The notes beneath the pieces were generated by a model, which worked only from the letters and a program-made list of their open reading frames with translations, was not told the origin of the DNA and searched no databases. Below, piece by piece: positions 14,895-21,784 of a stretch of 33,642 nucleotides of DNA. Source of the stretch: a virus. The position numbers and the translations under genes were made by a program. Within the stretch, counting starts at the first letter, position 1, and the number at the start of each line of letters is the position of its first letter. The stretch lies in IMG/VR virus record IMGVR_UViG_3300032116_000769, positions 1 to 33,642 of that record, one strand, 5' to 3'.

Positions 14895-15200
14895 TTAGTT
14901 TTCCTTATCTTTTAGGTTTTGGACTTCTGTTCGAAGTTCTTGGATTAGTTTGGATCGTTCGGTGTTGGTGTCCGGTTGGTTGAGTTGGATTTCAACATAG
15001 TCCTCCGAATGTGGAGCTTCCCAAGCCTGGCACTCATCGACTTGCCAGACAGTTAGCCCATCATTAGTTGTTCCCTGATAGACGATGGTTTCGCCAAGTG
15101 TCTGAATGGTAGTTGATGGAGTGATTGTTTCCCCGAGTTCCTTGGAGAGTTCGGCAGCCCATTCCTCGACTTGGATGTGGATGTCCTTGATTTTGCCCAT
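14895..15200 (-). CDS. Hypothetical protein upstream of ssb
   Basis: A 101-residue acidic protein: MGKIKDIHIQVEEWAAELSK, then IVYQGTTNDGLTVWQVDE and a likely coiled-coil end (SKLIQELRTEVQNLKDKE). I recognise no family. The start at 15200 has AGGAAGG about 9 nt upstream; the frame upstream of it overlaps the previous gene and is not credible. Confidence 0.6.
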   Translation of the reverse strand: MGKIKDIHIQVEEWAAELSKELGETITPSTTIQTLGETIVYQGTTNDGLTVWQVDECQAWEAPHSEDYVEIQLNQPDTNTERSKLIQELRTEVQNLKDKEN

Positions 15201-15243
15201 TAGGTGGTTTCCTTCCTGTTTCAGTGTAATTGGAGCCGGTGAC

Positions 15244-15486
15244 TTAGTTCTCATTGATGAGGCGAGTTGTGGCGAATGAATTGACTTTTTCAAGCCAGAG
15301 AGAGAGTTCCATGGGAGTTTCCCAGGAGGCGGTTGGTCCGATCAGGTTCATCTTTTCGAGCATGTCCTGGATCAGAGCTCGGTATTGGTTATCGGTTAGG
15401 TTGATCTGGATCTGATCAAGGATCAGGAGATGACTTCCAGGGCCATTGACGATTTTAGGTTCTGGTTTGATGTTGGTTGAGATCAT
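15244..15486 (-). CDS. Hypothetical protein (80 residues)
   Basis: The product starts MISTNIKPEPKIVNGPGSHL, then LLILDQIQINLTDNQYRALI and a helical C-terminus (SLWLEKVNSFATTRLINEN). The start at 15486 is preceded by AAGAAGGA at about 9 nt within the shared C/A-rich leader. The longer open frame to 15903 is the antisense-like shadow of two neighbouring genes and is discarded. Confidence 0.55.
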   Translation of the reverse strand: MISTNIKPEPKIVNGPGSHLLILDQIQINLTDNQYRALIQDMLEKMNLIGPTASWETPMELSLWLEKVNSFATTRLINEN

Positions 15487-15512
15487 GATTGAGGTTCCTT
15501 CTTGGTTGGTGG

Positions 15513-15803
15513 TTATTTGATTGATGTGGATGTGAGTTGGACCAGAGAATACTTTTCGGCAGCCTGGGGAAGTTGTGAGAGCCTCGCCCATGTTTTTTCC
15601 ATTGTGGTTTGATGGCCGATGTTTCGCAGTGTCCAGGTGCTTTTTGTTTTTGGATGCCAGATTGATGTTTTGATGAGGATCGCGTGAGTGTATTCCACTT
15701 CCCTCTCCAAGATGATTTTGCCCTTGTCCGGTGTTTTGGCAACCAGCTGGAATTTTGGTTGGAGGATTGTGTAAGTGATTAGGGAGCCGTTGATCTGTTT
15801 CAT
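15513..15803 (-). CDS. Hypothetical protein (96 residues)
   Basis: A probably beta-rich protein: MKQINGSLITYTILQPKFQL, GKIILEREVEYTHAILIKTS and a Ser/Thr-rich end. I recognise no family. AGAAGGAAA in the shared leader precedes the start. Confidence 0.55.
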   Translation of the reverse strand: MKQINGSLITYTILQPKFQLVAKTPDKGKIILEREVEYTHAILIKTSIWHPKTKSTWTLRNIGHQTTMEKTWARLSQLPQAAEKYSLVQLTSTSIK

Positions 15804-15832
15804 TTCGATTTTCCTTCTTGGTGGTTGGGTTT

Positions 15833-16039
15833 TTATAGTTGGATAGTGATTGCCCTGGGTGATAGAGGTTGGACTTTGTAATCATCAACATGGATCGCCC
15901 CATAGTGGATCAAGAGTTGTGCGGTCCTTGGTGTGATGTGGAGCCAGTTATTACTCAGAGGATTTTGTTTGGTCCAGAATGGTCGCCCTTTTAGGGGAAT
16001 GACTTTACGGACTAAGATTTCGCCGGTCATGTTTGCCAT
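15833..16039 (-). CDS. Hypothetical protein (68 residues)
   Basis: The product starts MANMTGEILVRKVIPLKGRP and continues WLHITPRTAQLLIHYGAIHV. I recognise no family. Its ATG overlaps the upstream stop as TAATG, and GGAG lies 8 nt before it. An internal ATG three codons later is possible. Confidence 0.55.
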   Translation of the reverse strand: MANMTGEILVRKVIPLKGRPFWTKQNPLSNNWLHITPRTAQLLIHYGAIHVDDYKVQPLSPRAITIQL

Positions 16040-16239
16040 TAGTTGATCTCCAATACTGTTAGAGCCTCGTCAAGGGCACTAATTTGTCCGAGATAGAATG
16101 CCATTTGTTTTTCGATGAATGAGATTGAGAATGGGAATTTGCTTCCTTCCTCCTGGGCGATTTTGAGATCTCTGTCCCAGTTCTTCAACATGGTTTGAGC
16201 CTTGTTTCGTTTTGCGATCAGTAGTTGTTCGATGTTCAT
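16039..16239 (-). CDS. Hypothetical coiled-coil protein (66 residues)
   Basis: A fully helical protein: MNIEQLLIAKRNKAQTMLKN, WDRDLKIAQEEGSKF and FIEKQMAFYLGQISALDEAL. It may form a short coiled coil. The start is preceded by the shared leader with AAGAAGGAAAA. Function unknown. Confidence 0.55.
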   Translation of the reverse strand: MNIEQLLIAKRNKAQTMLKNWDRDLKIAQEEGSKFPFSISFIEKQMAFYLGQISALDEALTVLEIN

Positions 16240-16272
16240 TTTGATTTTCCTTCTTGGTTGTTGGTGGTTGGA

Positions 16273-16515
16273 TTAGATGGCTAGACGGCCACATTCGCAA
16301 GTTGGGTTTTTTTCGCCGATCTCTTCGATCATGAATTGACGGAATTCGGTTCTCTCTTCAAGAGTGAAACGATAGCCTCCATCGAATGTTTTTGCCTGGC
16401 GAAGATTGTTTGAGATTTCGGAGAACATTGTGAAACCCATACAGTTGGAGCTTACGCAATAGATGTTTCCGTTTGATGATGACCAGATCTCTGTTGATCT
16501 TTTTTCGTTGATCAT
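16273..16515 (-). CDS. Hypothetical protein, first gene of the accessory operon
   Basis: The 80-residue product has MINEKRSTEIWSSSNGNIYC, 'VSSNCMGFTMFSEISNN', FTLEERTEFRQFMIEEIG and a C-terminal TCECGRLAI. Four Cys residues in two groups suggest metal binding. It is the first gene after a terminator-like hairpin and an AT-rich leader, so it probably begins a transcription unit. AAAGGA lies 8 nt upstream. Confidence 0.6.
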   Translation of the reverse strand: MINEKRSTEIWSSSNGNIYCVSSNCMGFTMFSEISNNLRQAKTFDGGYRFTLEERTEFRQFMIEEIGEKNPTCECGRLAI

Positions 16516-16650
16516 TTGTTTATCCTTTGTTCTTGGTGGTTTAGGCTTTTTGCCTATGTTTAGAATTTAGCAATTTTTTAGATCTTATGGAAGAGTTTTG
16601 GACAATTTTGTTGGGTGTGTTCGCAACGATTTTGTGACCTAAATTTGGGG
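16516..16650 (-). promoter_or_regulatory. AT-rich leader and presumed promoter of the accessory operon
   Basis: This gap is clearly richer in A and T than its surroundings and holds no gene. It lies between the terminator hairpin and the first gene of the next block. Candidate hexamers include TTGTCC with TCTAAA 17 bp downstream on the minus strand, a moderate match only. A short hairpin TAGGC/GCCTA (16541-16555) with a 5-base loop lies in the 5' leader and could be an operator or leader structure. Confidence 0.4.
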
Positions 16651-16693
16651 CCGGCCTGGGTGGTTGGATAGGCAGTTAGGCCACCCAAGCCGG
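16651..16693 (-). terminator. Hairpin terminator of the replication/recombination operon
   Basis: Arms 16651-16663 and 16681-16693 pair (CCGGC, a 2-base internal mismatch, then GGGTGG) around a 17-base loop. It lies 19 bp beyond the stop of the last gene of the operon. The tail on the minus strand is CCCCAAATTTAGG without a strong U-run, so termination efficiency is uncertain. Confidence 0.55.
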
Positions 16694-16711
16694 GGATCGG
16701 GGACATAGGAG

Positions 16712-16840
16712 CTATTTGTCCAAGTGTTGGAGCCGGTCGAGATTACGATCTCCCAAGCCGGCGGCAATTGCCAGGGCAATTGTGAAGATGCCAAGAGGTG
16801 CGCCGATGATCAGGCCGATGATAAGTCCTAGCCAGAACAT
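16712..16840 (-). CDS. Small membrane protein (42 residues) after RecT
   Basis: The product starts MFWLGLIIGLIIGAPLGIF and runs on as a single hydrophobic segment to about residue 28, ending in a charged tail (GDRNLDRLQHLDK). Short proteins with MFWxGLxxGLIIGxxLG starts are frequent in actinophages. The ATG overlaps the recT-like stop as TAATG, and the gene is followed by a hairpin. The function is unknown. Confidence 0.65.
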   Translation of the reverse strand: MFWLGLIIGLIIGAPLGIFTIALAIAAGLGDRNLDRLQHLDK

Positions 16841-17709
16841 TAGCCGATCGCATCCTTGGAGATTTGTTCTTTGAGATCATCGATGATTTGGATTGCCTCT
16901 TTTTTAGTGAGTTGGTTGAGGTGTTCGATTTCACGATTGAGGAGTTGGACGATGATGTCGTGCCGATCAGTTTGTTCTTTGTAACCTAATTTAGTGAGCA
17001 GAGTTTGGATCAGTTTGACTTGTGGAGCTGTGATTGGATCTTCCAGAATTTCACCGGTGACTTGATCGATTTGTTTGACTTCTGATGTTGTAGAGATACG
17101 AGTGACCGGAGGAGTTGGATTTTCCGATGCTGCCATTTCATCGGCAGTGTATAAACCAGCAAGATCGTTGGGGAATGCTTTTCGAAGAGCAAGAGCTTCG
17201 GCACATTTGGCGAGCATTAGTTTTGGTTTTGATTTCCAAAGTGATGTTGGATTTCCATCGCGATCAGTTTGGACGAATTCATCCCAATAAGCCACCGAAT
17301 AAAGTGGAAGATCGAAACCAGATCGAAGAACACCGACCCTGGCGGCAACCGGTGGAAGATTACTAACCCAGACATCCTTCCAGATACCATCGGGACCACA
17401 GAATTCTGGTCCGACTTGTCCAGTGTATTGACGAGATCTCTCGGCAACAATTCGAAGTCCATCGATTGATGCCTGGATGGTCCATTTGGTTATCCAATTG
17501 TCGCCAGCTTTTGATCTCCGACCGATCATGTAAATTTGTCGGGCAAATGGATCAAGTCCTGTTCTTTGGGCGAAGTTGAGGAATACGGCGAGATCAGCTT
17601 GTGGAGCATTCTCAATTCCTACTTGTCGAAGAGCAGCAAGTTGGTATTCTGTCCAGAATTCTTGTTGGGCAGTAACAGCCAGGGATTTTGTTGTTGGTTG
17701 ATTAGTCAT
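16840..17709 (-). CDS. RecT/Bet-family single-strand annealing protein
   Basis: This 289-residue recombinase would anneal complementary DNA strands at resected ends. It shows the family core: LAVFLNFAQRTGLDPFARQI, then YMIGR, WTIQASIDGLRIVAERS, YSVAYWDEFVQTDRDG and CAEALALRKAFPNDLAGLYT with a terminal ADEM. The C-terminal 90 residues (EVKQIDQVTGEILEDPI onward) are variable and helical. It overlaps the stop of the exonuclease gene (ATGA), giving the classical two-component exonuclease-annealase pair. Confidence 0.94.
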   Translation of the reverse strand: MTNQPTTKSLAVTAQQEFWTEYQLAALRQVGIENAPQADLAVFLNFAQRTGLDPFARQIYMIGRRSKAGDNWITKWTIQASIDGLRIVAERSRQYTGQVGPEFCGPDGIWKDVWVSNLPPVAARVGVLRSGFDLPLYSVAYWDEFVQTDRDGNPTSLWKSKPKLMLAKCAEALALRKAFPNDLAGLYTADEMAASENPTPPVTRISTTSEVKQIDQVTGEILEDPITAPQVKLIQTLLTKLGYKEQTDRHDIIVQLLNREIEHLNQLTKKEAIQIIDDLKEQISKDAIG

Positions 17710-18698
17710 TCTTTTTCCTTCTTGGTGTTTATTCGCAGAGTGCGAGTTGTTGTTAGGTTGTAGATACGATCATCACCGGCAGCCTCTGGGAATAGTTCCC
17801 CGAGTTTTTTGGTGTCGATACGTTTTGAGTTCGTTGTTTTATAGGTGAAGAGAGTTGCCCCTCCGGAGGTTGCGATCTCTGCCGAACCAATAGCCCCGAT
17901 CAGTTGAGTTTTGATTTCATCCTTTTCGGTTTCAAGTTTTTTGATAGTGGAAGAGATTTCATCGTAACGAACAACCAGATCGATCACCTCATAACCGACC
18001 TCGACCTCACCAGATCGATCAGGATGAAGTTGGTTGAGATAGTCATCTGTCCAAAGAGCCTCTGGAAGTTGTGGTGGTTGCCCAGATTGGACGGCCTCCC
18101 AGACTTGGAGAGCTGATGCCATTAGATCAGTTGGTTTGAGATCACCATGACCGATCTTGATGGAATGATGAACGAGCCTCTGGCCTCCGATCAGTGCGAT
18201 GACGTGGATGTGGTCCAAGCCGGAAACCAAGAGCTGCCATTGGACCTGGGCATTTACATCCTGGGGAACAGTTTTGTCCCATTCATCGCCTACGAACCCA
18301 GATCTGGTTTTGACCTCCAAAGCGCAACGACCATCCGGGCAACCCGAAACAAGCCGATCAAGAGATGCCCTAGCCCAAGGGTTAGAGGCATGTTGGATGA
18401 TGCCGATGCGCCTGATCGTGAAGTTGTTTTGTTCAGCCCAAGCTTTGGCAACTGTGTCCTCTAATTGGATGCCCCAGAATGCTGCCTCCATGTTGCCGAT
18501 AGCCGGTTCAAAGTTGCCATCAGGAGCCGAGAGTTTGTCGTTCCAGACATCGATGGCAGTTTTGTATTTATTTAGGCCGAGGATCGCAGGGATGTCGGTG
18601 GCAGTGATGCCGTTTTTACGTTCGGCAAGCCATTGTTCCCTGGGAGCATCGGCAGAGAGGACAAGGATGCCCTCTGGTGTGATTTTGCGATTAGTCAT
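17706..18698 (-). CDS. YqaJ-like exonuclease (lambda Exo-type recombinase partner)
   Basis: This 330-residue nuclease would resect double-stranded ends to feed the RecT protein. Motifs of the PD-(D/E)xK fold are visible: an N-terminal RKNGITATDIPAILGLNKYK, Glu80 in QLEDTVAKAW, Asp114 in RASLDRLV, then Glu128 and Lys130 in CALEVKTRSG, and Gln151 in VNAQVQWQLLV. The C-terminal third contains a coiled coil (ISSTIKKLETEKDEIKTQL) followed by a beta-rich end. Coupling to the annealase gene supports the role. Confidence 0.92.
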   Translation of the reverse strand: MTNRKITPEGILVLSADAPREQWLAERKNGITATDIPAILGLNKYKTAIDVWNDKLSAPDGNFEPAIGNMEAAFWGIQLEDTVAKAWAEQNNFTIRRIGIIQHASNPWARASLDRLVSGCPDGRCALEVKTRSGFVGDEWDKTVPQDVNAQVQWQLLVSGLDHIHVIALIGGQRLVHHSIKIGHGDLKPTDLMASALQVWEAVQSGQPPQLPEALWTDDYLNQLHPDRSGEVEVGYEVIDLVVRYDEISSTIKKLETEKDEIKTQLIGAIGSAEIATSGGATLFTYKTTNSKRIDTKKLGELFPEAAGDDRIYNLTTTRTLRINTKKEKE

Positions 18699-19078
18699 TT
18701 GTTTCCATTCTTTGAGGTGGAGCCATAGTTCCGGATTTCGAAGATGTCTTTGAGATCAGGATTTTCAGCCATGATTTTGCGGGCATAGAGTGCGCGATAG
18801 CTGTTGTTTAGTTTGTAGCCATCAACATCCTCAACCCCTTTGACGTGCCATTCCCATCGGAGTTTTTCGAAGAGAGTTGCGATGCCAAGTCTATTGTGAC
18901 CCGCCGACATCCATTCCCGAGCTAGTTTGACGAGCTCACGATAGACAGCCGGATGGGTTTGGTGGAAGTCCTGGAACCGATCGGCCAAGGATTTTGGTCG
19001 TGGTTTTGTTTGGAATTCATCGAAGTCCGCGAAGAGATCAGAGGTTTCCTGATCATCGATCTTGGTGGTGGTTTCCAT
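18695..19078 (-). CDS. Conserved phage protein of unknown function
   Basis: The 127-residue product has an acidic start and then RFQDFHQTHPAVYRELVKLA, AGHNRLGIATLFEKLRWEW and YKLNNSYRALYARKIMAENP. This arrangement recurs in proteins found beside exonuclease and recombinase genes in many phages, but no biochemical role is known. It overlaps the exonuclease start by 4 bp and the upstream stop by 1 bp, so it is part of the recombination operon. Confidence 0.7.
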   Translation of the reverse strand: METTTKIDDQETSDLFADFDEFQTKPRPKSLADRFQDFHQTHPAVYRELVKLAREWMSAGHNRLGIATLFEKLRWEWHVKGVEDVDGYKLNNSYRALYARKIMAENPDLKDIFEIRNYGSTSKNGNK

Positions 19079-19278
19079 TACTTAGTCCTCCCGAATGCTG
19101 GATCGTTTGGATTGAGCCATCTTATGATCACCGGAATGGTTGCGACCCAGATTGAGTTTGCGACCGCGAGCCATTCGGCAGTTGATAGTTCGGTTGGTAA
19201 TTTGCCGGTCGCGAATAGAGCAGCCAGGCAGGTTGCTAGGAATGCTCTTCCATAAGAGGCGAGGATAGCTTTGTTCAT
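19078..19278 (-). CDS. Small holin-like membrane protein
   Basis: The 66-residue protein starts MNKAILASYGRAFLATCLAA and ends with IIRWLNPNDPAFGRTK. Two hydrophobic stretches (about 8-25 and 37-53) flank an acidic loop. The 'ILASYGRxxL' start and 'RxLNPNDPAFGR' end recall short membrane proteins annotated as holins or of unknown function in aquatic phages. Its position inside the recombination operon is away from the lysis cassette. It overlaps the rusA stop (ATGA). Confidence 0.65.
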   Translation of the reverse strand: MNKAILASYGRAFLATCLAALFATGKLPTELSTAEWLAVANSIWVATIPVIIRWLNPNDPAFGRTK

Positions 19279-19718
19279 TTGATGCTCCTTGGTTTGGTTG
19301 GTATTGGATGGAATTTGATTAGGATTTCAGTTTTTGCTTCTGGGCCGTATTGTTTCCGAATTTGGGCAGAGATGATTTGACTATCATCCACCCAAGCCAA
19401 GCCATTCAACCCATCGATGATCTTGGCTAAATTGTCGAAGTCCGGTCGAATGAGATGAGGCCATTCACCGGCAAGAGCTTGATCTCTTTTCCATTGAGGC
19501 CATGACTTTGATGGTTCGAATGTTGAGATCAGAGTGAGAGTTATTGGACCAGTGTGTGGCGATCGGTTAGTGGCTTTGATTTCCCAAGCCGATCGGAGTT
19601 TAGTTTCGCCGAGCTTAGTTTTTGGATTGGTGTAAGTTCTTCCAAGCCTGGTGAAACGAGGTCGCCCTTTGGCGATTGGTTCGCCAGGGATTGTGAGCAG
19701 GATCGAATTGTTGATCAT
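19275..19718 (-). CDS. rusA: RusA-family Holliday junction resolvase
   Basis: This 147-residue endonuclease would cut four-way junctions. The family pattern is intact: TIPGEPIAKGRPRFTR near the start and RPDFDNLAKIIDGLNGLAWV with DDSQI following. Candidate catalytic acids are Asp93, Asp95 and Asp111/112, with basic residues in the N-terminal KGRPR. It would resolve branched DNA made by the exonuclease/RecT pathway before packaging. AGGA lies 8 nt before the ATG. Confidence 0.93.
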   Translation of the reverse strand: MINNSILLTIPGEPIAKGRPRFTRLGRTYTNPKTKLGETKLRSAWEIKATNRSPHTGPITLTLISTFEPSKSWPQWKRDQALAGEWPHLIRPDFDNLAKIIDGLNGLAWVDDSQIISAQIRKQYGPEAKTEILIKFHPIPTKPRSIK

Positions 19719-19721
19719 TGA

Positions 19722-20006
19722 TTAGTCCTGATCAAGAGCTATGGTTTGAGTTTCATTTTCCGAAACACATTCACAGAGATCTTGATTTTCATTAGCAGCC
19801 TCATCGCCCCATTGAGGCAAGCCACAGGGACAATCTTCCCCTGATACATAGGCAGCAAGTTTTTGTTCTGCCTCATCAGCAGAGGAGGCATTGACGAAGT
19901 AAGTTTCGCCGGTAATTACAAGGAATGATCTTTGTGCGAGGGCCGTCGGGTCCAGGGCTTTTTCATGCGTGGGATCACCGACGGCTTGGTTCTCATTGTA
20001 GTCCAT
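19722..20006 (-). CDS. Hypothetical acidic protein
   Basis: A 94-residue acidic product: MDYNENQAVGDPTHEKALDP, 'SFLVITGETYFVNASSADEA', a Cys group (EDCPCGLPQW) and a second (LCECVSEN). I recognise no family. AAAGGA lies 8 nt upstream of 20006, so I chose that start. An in-frame ATG at 20078 lies directly after the upstream stop and would add 24 residues; it remains possible. Confidence 0.55.
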   Translation of the reverse strand: MDYNENQAVGDPTHEKALDPTALAQRSFLVITGETYFVNASSADEAEQKLAAYVSGEDCPCGLPQWGDEAANENQDLCECVSENETQTIALDQD

Positions 20007-20078
20007 TGGGATGGTCCTTTCGAGGTGGTTGAGATCAGGTTTTGATCGTGAGATAAAGATAGCAAGATCTTCCGACAT

Positions 20079-20516
20079 TTAGGTATTTTGTCCCTTGGAG
20101 CGCCGGCGATCTTCCGCCGTTTTAGCTTTGTGGCAAGCCAGGCAGAGAACCCGAAGATTTGAGATGTCGTTGGTTCCACCCTTGGAGATTGGGATCAGGT
20201 GGTCACATTGCCAGGAGCCGGGTTGGAGTGGATCGCCACAGAATTCACATCGGCCATGAGCTCTCTCAAAGCGGTGTTGCCGGTTCTTGGCGTATTGAGG
20301 ATCTTTATAGTGTCGCCGATAAGGGTTCCGAAGATTTCGGATTTCCTCATCCAATTCCGGTCGATGGGTTGGGCAGTAGTTTTGTTGGGTTGGTATTCCA
20401 CAGACTAAACAGGGCCGAGGATGAGCAGAGCCTCGAAGATGAAGAGGACATCTGGATTTTCCATCAGGTGTTCTCCTGCCACAGATCACACAAGATTTGG
20501 GTCGCATCCTAGTCAT
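20079..20516 (-). CDS. HNH endonuclease with N-terminal zinc-ribbon region
   Basis: This 145-residue protein has an N-terminal Cys-rich part (SCVICGRRTPDGKSRCPLH and PCLVCGIPTQQNYCPTH), a basic helix, and then an HNH domain: CEFCGDPLQPGSWQCDHLIP, SKGGTNDISNLRVLCLACHK. Asp105-His106, Asn120 and His129 are the expected active-site positions, with two CxxC zinc pairs (CEFC, CLAC). The start overlaps the upstream stop as TAATG. It is a second HNH gene in the genome and could be a structure-specific or homing-type nuclease. Confidence 0.88.
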   Translation of the reverse strand: MTRMRPKSCVICGRRTPDGKSRCPLHLRGSAHPRPCLVCGIPTQQNYCPTHRPELDEEIRNLRNPYRRHYKDPQYAKNRQHRFERAHGRCEFCGDPLQPGSWQCDHLIPISKGGTNDISNLRVLCLACHKAKTAEDRRRSKGQNT

Positions 20517-20980
20517 TAGTCCCCTCCACAAGTTCGGCATCGATCAGTTTTGGAATTAGTTTTTGGATAGTGAGCAGAACCACAGATCGAGCAGATGCGC
20601 AGCCTGGCTTTTTGCTGCCTGATAGCCGTCAAGCGTTTTTTCCGTTCGAGTTCCAAGAGTTCTTCCTCCCTGATCTGGATGAGCTGATCAAGATGGCAGG
20701 TTCGGCAGAGGTTGGTTTTTTTCATTGATGCTAAACGAATTCCACAGAGAGAACAGACATCGAGGTTGGGAGCTTCCTGGATGCGGTTGAGAATGTAGTC
20801 CCCTCCCTTCCTGATGTCGAAGTCCTCTCCACTAGGTTCGAGGGAGAGATTGAGTTGTTGAGCTTTGTTTTTGATTGATGAAACGGATCGGTCAAGGATC
20901 AGAGAGAGAACAAGGATGCCAGCTGATTGGTAAAGCCGGAGAACCTTGATCTCCCCTGTGGTCCATTCCCTTTTGGTCAT
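20516..20980 (-). CDS. HTH and zinc-ribbon DNA-binding protein
   Basis: The N-terminal part of this 154-residue protein resembles a Myb/SANT-type or other helix-turn-helix: REWTTGEIKVLRLYQSAGI, then LDRSVSSIKNKAQQLNLSL. It is followed by two Cys-rich units, CSLCGIRLASMKKTNLCRTC and ICSICGSAHYPKTNSKTDRC, joined by a charged coiled-coil helix. It is probably a regulator or replication accessory protein. The ATG overlaps the upstream initiator gene stop (ATGA). Confidence 0.7.
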   Translation of the reverse strand: MTKREWTTGEIKVLRLYQSAGILVLSLILDRSVSSIKNKAQQLNLSLEPSGEDFDIRKGGDYILNRIQEAPNLDVCSLCGIRLASMKKTNLCRTCHLDQLIQIREEELLELERKKRLTAIRQQKARLRICSICGSAHYPKTNSKTDRCRTCGGD

Positions 20981-21495
20981 GTAAGTCCTTTTAGGATCTC
21001 CTCAATAGCATCACCGATCATGGTGAGAGAGTTATCCCCAGATTTTTTGGAATGACGGTTAACTTGATGGTTAAGTGATGGTTTGGTGGTCAAGTGTGAC
21101 CTCCTAGGTGTGTCACCGGTGGCCAGATCTAGGTGGTCATTCTCAACAATTCTCCCCAAGTCATCTGTGGATAACTTTGTGGAATTGAGGAGAGATGGTC
21201 GCCTGGTTAGAACATGAGCATGGATCTTGTAGGCGTTGGAGATGCGGATAGTTTTGCCATCCCTTTTGATGATCGTGCCTGTTCTAAGTTTGGAAACGAC
21301 CCCAAGCTCGATGAGATCATGAACATGGCGGCGAACAGTTCTCTCTGATTGGCAGGCAAGTTGAGAGATGCGGCGATAGCTTGGCCAGCAGACACCATCG
21401 GCATCAGCGTGATCAGCCAGGATCATGGCGACCAGTTTGACCGGTGGCGGAGCCGTCAAGTATTCGAGAACCAGGGAAGTGTGTTTGATGGACAT
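20977..21495 (-). CDS. Winged-helix replication-initiator-like protein
   Basis: The 172-residue protein starts MSIKHTSLVLEYLTAPPPVK and has VKLVAMILADHADADGVCWP, SYRRISQLACQSERTVRRHV and HDLIELGVVSKLRTG, a winged helix like those in phage replication initiators of the O/DnaD type. The C-terminal half is basic and probably flexible. It is the first gene of the replication operon, just after the non-coding divider. Its coding sequence contains three direct repeats and two DnaA-box-like sites, as lambda O contains the lambda origin. AAGGAAAA precedes the start. Confidence 0.72.
   Translation of the reverse strand: MSIKHTSLVLEYLTAPPPVKLVAMILADHADADGVCWPSYRRISQLACQSERTVRRHVHDLIELGVVSKLRTGTIIKRDGKTIRISNAYKIHAHVLTRRPSLLNSTKLSTDDLGRIVENDHLDLATGDTPRRSHLTTKPSLNHQVNRHSKKSGDNSLTMIGDAIEEILKGLT
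21030..21176. other. Candidate replication origin inside the initiator gene
   Basis: A DnaA-box-like TTATCCCCA is at 21032-21040 and a perfect consensus box (TGTGGATAA, reverse of TTATCCACA) at 21166-21174. Between them are three near-identical direct repeats, TGACGGTT (21053-21060), TGATGGTT (21065-21072) and TGATGGTT (21076-21083), spaced 12 and 11 bp. An AT run (GATTTTTT) lies next to the first box. Iterons within an initiator gene are the lambda-type arrangement. Confidence 0.5.
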
Positions 21496-21605
21496 TCAGT
21501 TTTCCTTTTTGGCAGTGGCGGATTGAGGTTAGGGTTCTAGCCTCGATTAGATTGTAGTCCTTTTTTTTGGATTGCCCTGTTATTGATCAAGAGCCGGGAA
21601 TAAAG

Positions 21606-21662
21606 AATGGCAGCCCCAGAGCCGTTGGGAACCGAAGTTCCGGGGATGGAGCTGCCATTTTT
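21606..21662 (-). terminator. Long stem-loop with a UUCG tetraloop
   Basis: Outer arms 21606-21614 and 21651-21659 pair perfectly for 9 bp. Nested inside is GGAAC-TTCG-GTTCC on the minus strand (21628-21641), a classic stable C(UUCG)G tetraloop hairpin. CCCC and GGGG between them can also pair. On the minus strand the outer stem is followed by CTTTATT; on the plus strand it is followed by TTTTT. It may terminate transcription in either direction. Confidence 0.65.
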
Positions 21663-21705
21663 GCCACCACCAAGATGGACAAGTAAGAGCCTAGCATAAG
21701 AATGA

Positions 21706-21748
21706 CCCTCCCATCAAGCCGAGGTTGTTGGCGTGTTGGATGGGAGGG
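21706..21748 (-). terminator. Second hairpin of the divider
   Basis: Arms 21706-21715 and 21739-21748 form a perfect 10-bp stem around a 23-base loop. On the minus strand it is followed by TCATTCTTATG, close to the CATTCTTTATT that follows the neighbouring UUCG structure. The two are therefore probably tandem terminators of the late transcript. Confidence 0.6.
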
Positions 21749-21753
21749 CCATC

Positions 21754-21774
21754 GCCGATCGAGGGGAGATCGGC
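21754..21774 (-). terminator. Short GC-rich hairpin after the last lysis gene
   Basis: GCCGATC and GATCGGC (7 bp, loop of 7) lie 11 bp past the stop of the last lysis gene. There is no U-tract. It may protect the mRNA end or act with the next two hairpins. Confidence 0.45.
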
Positions 21775-21784
21775 AGGGTTCCGC

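Larger units (their letters stand above)
21496..21784. other. Non-coding divider between lysis and replication genes
   Basis: No credible gene lies in these 289 bp. It holds three strong hairpins (21606-21659, 21706-21748, 21754-21774), described separately. Closer to the replication genes are an A/T tract (a run of eight A on the minus strand, 21561-21568) and a TACAAT box (21551-21556) that could belong to the promoter of the replication operon, though I find no convincing -35 partner. Confidence 0.6.

Noticed and set aside
15244-15903. A 219-residue open frame
   Set aside because: Its upstream two thirds overlap two better-supported genes and have Asn/His/Thr-rich low-quality composition. 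Only the part from 15486 is credible.
21110-21116. A further GTGACAC heptamer on the minus strand
   Set aside because: It falls inside the initiator coding sequence, has no nearby start codon and lacks the shared spacing, so it is probably chance.
21496-21784. A tRNA in the non-coding divider
   Set aside because: No cloverleaf, anticodon arm or T-loop consensus could be formed; the stems are better explained as terminator-type hairpins.
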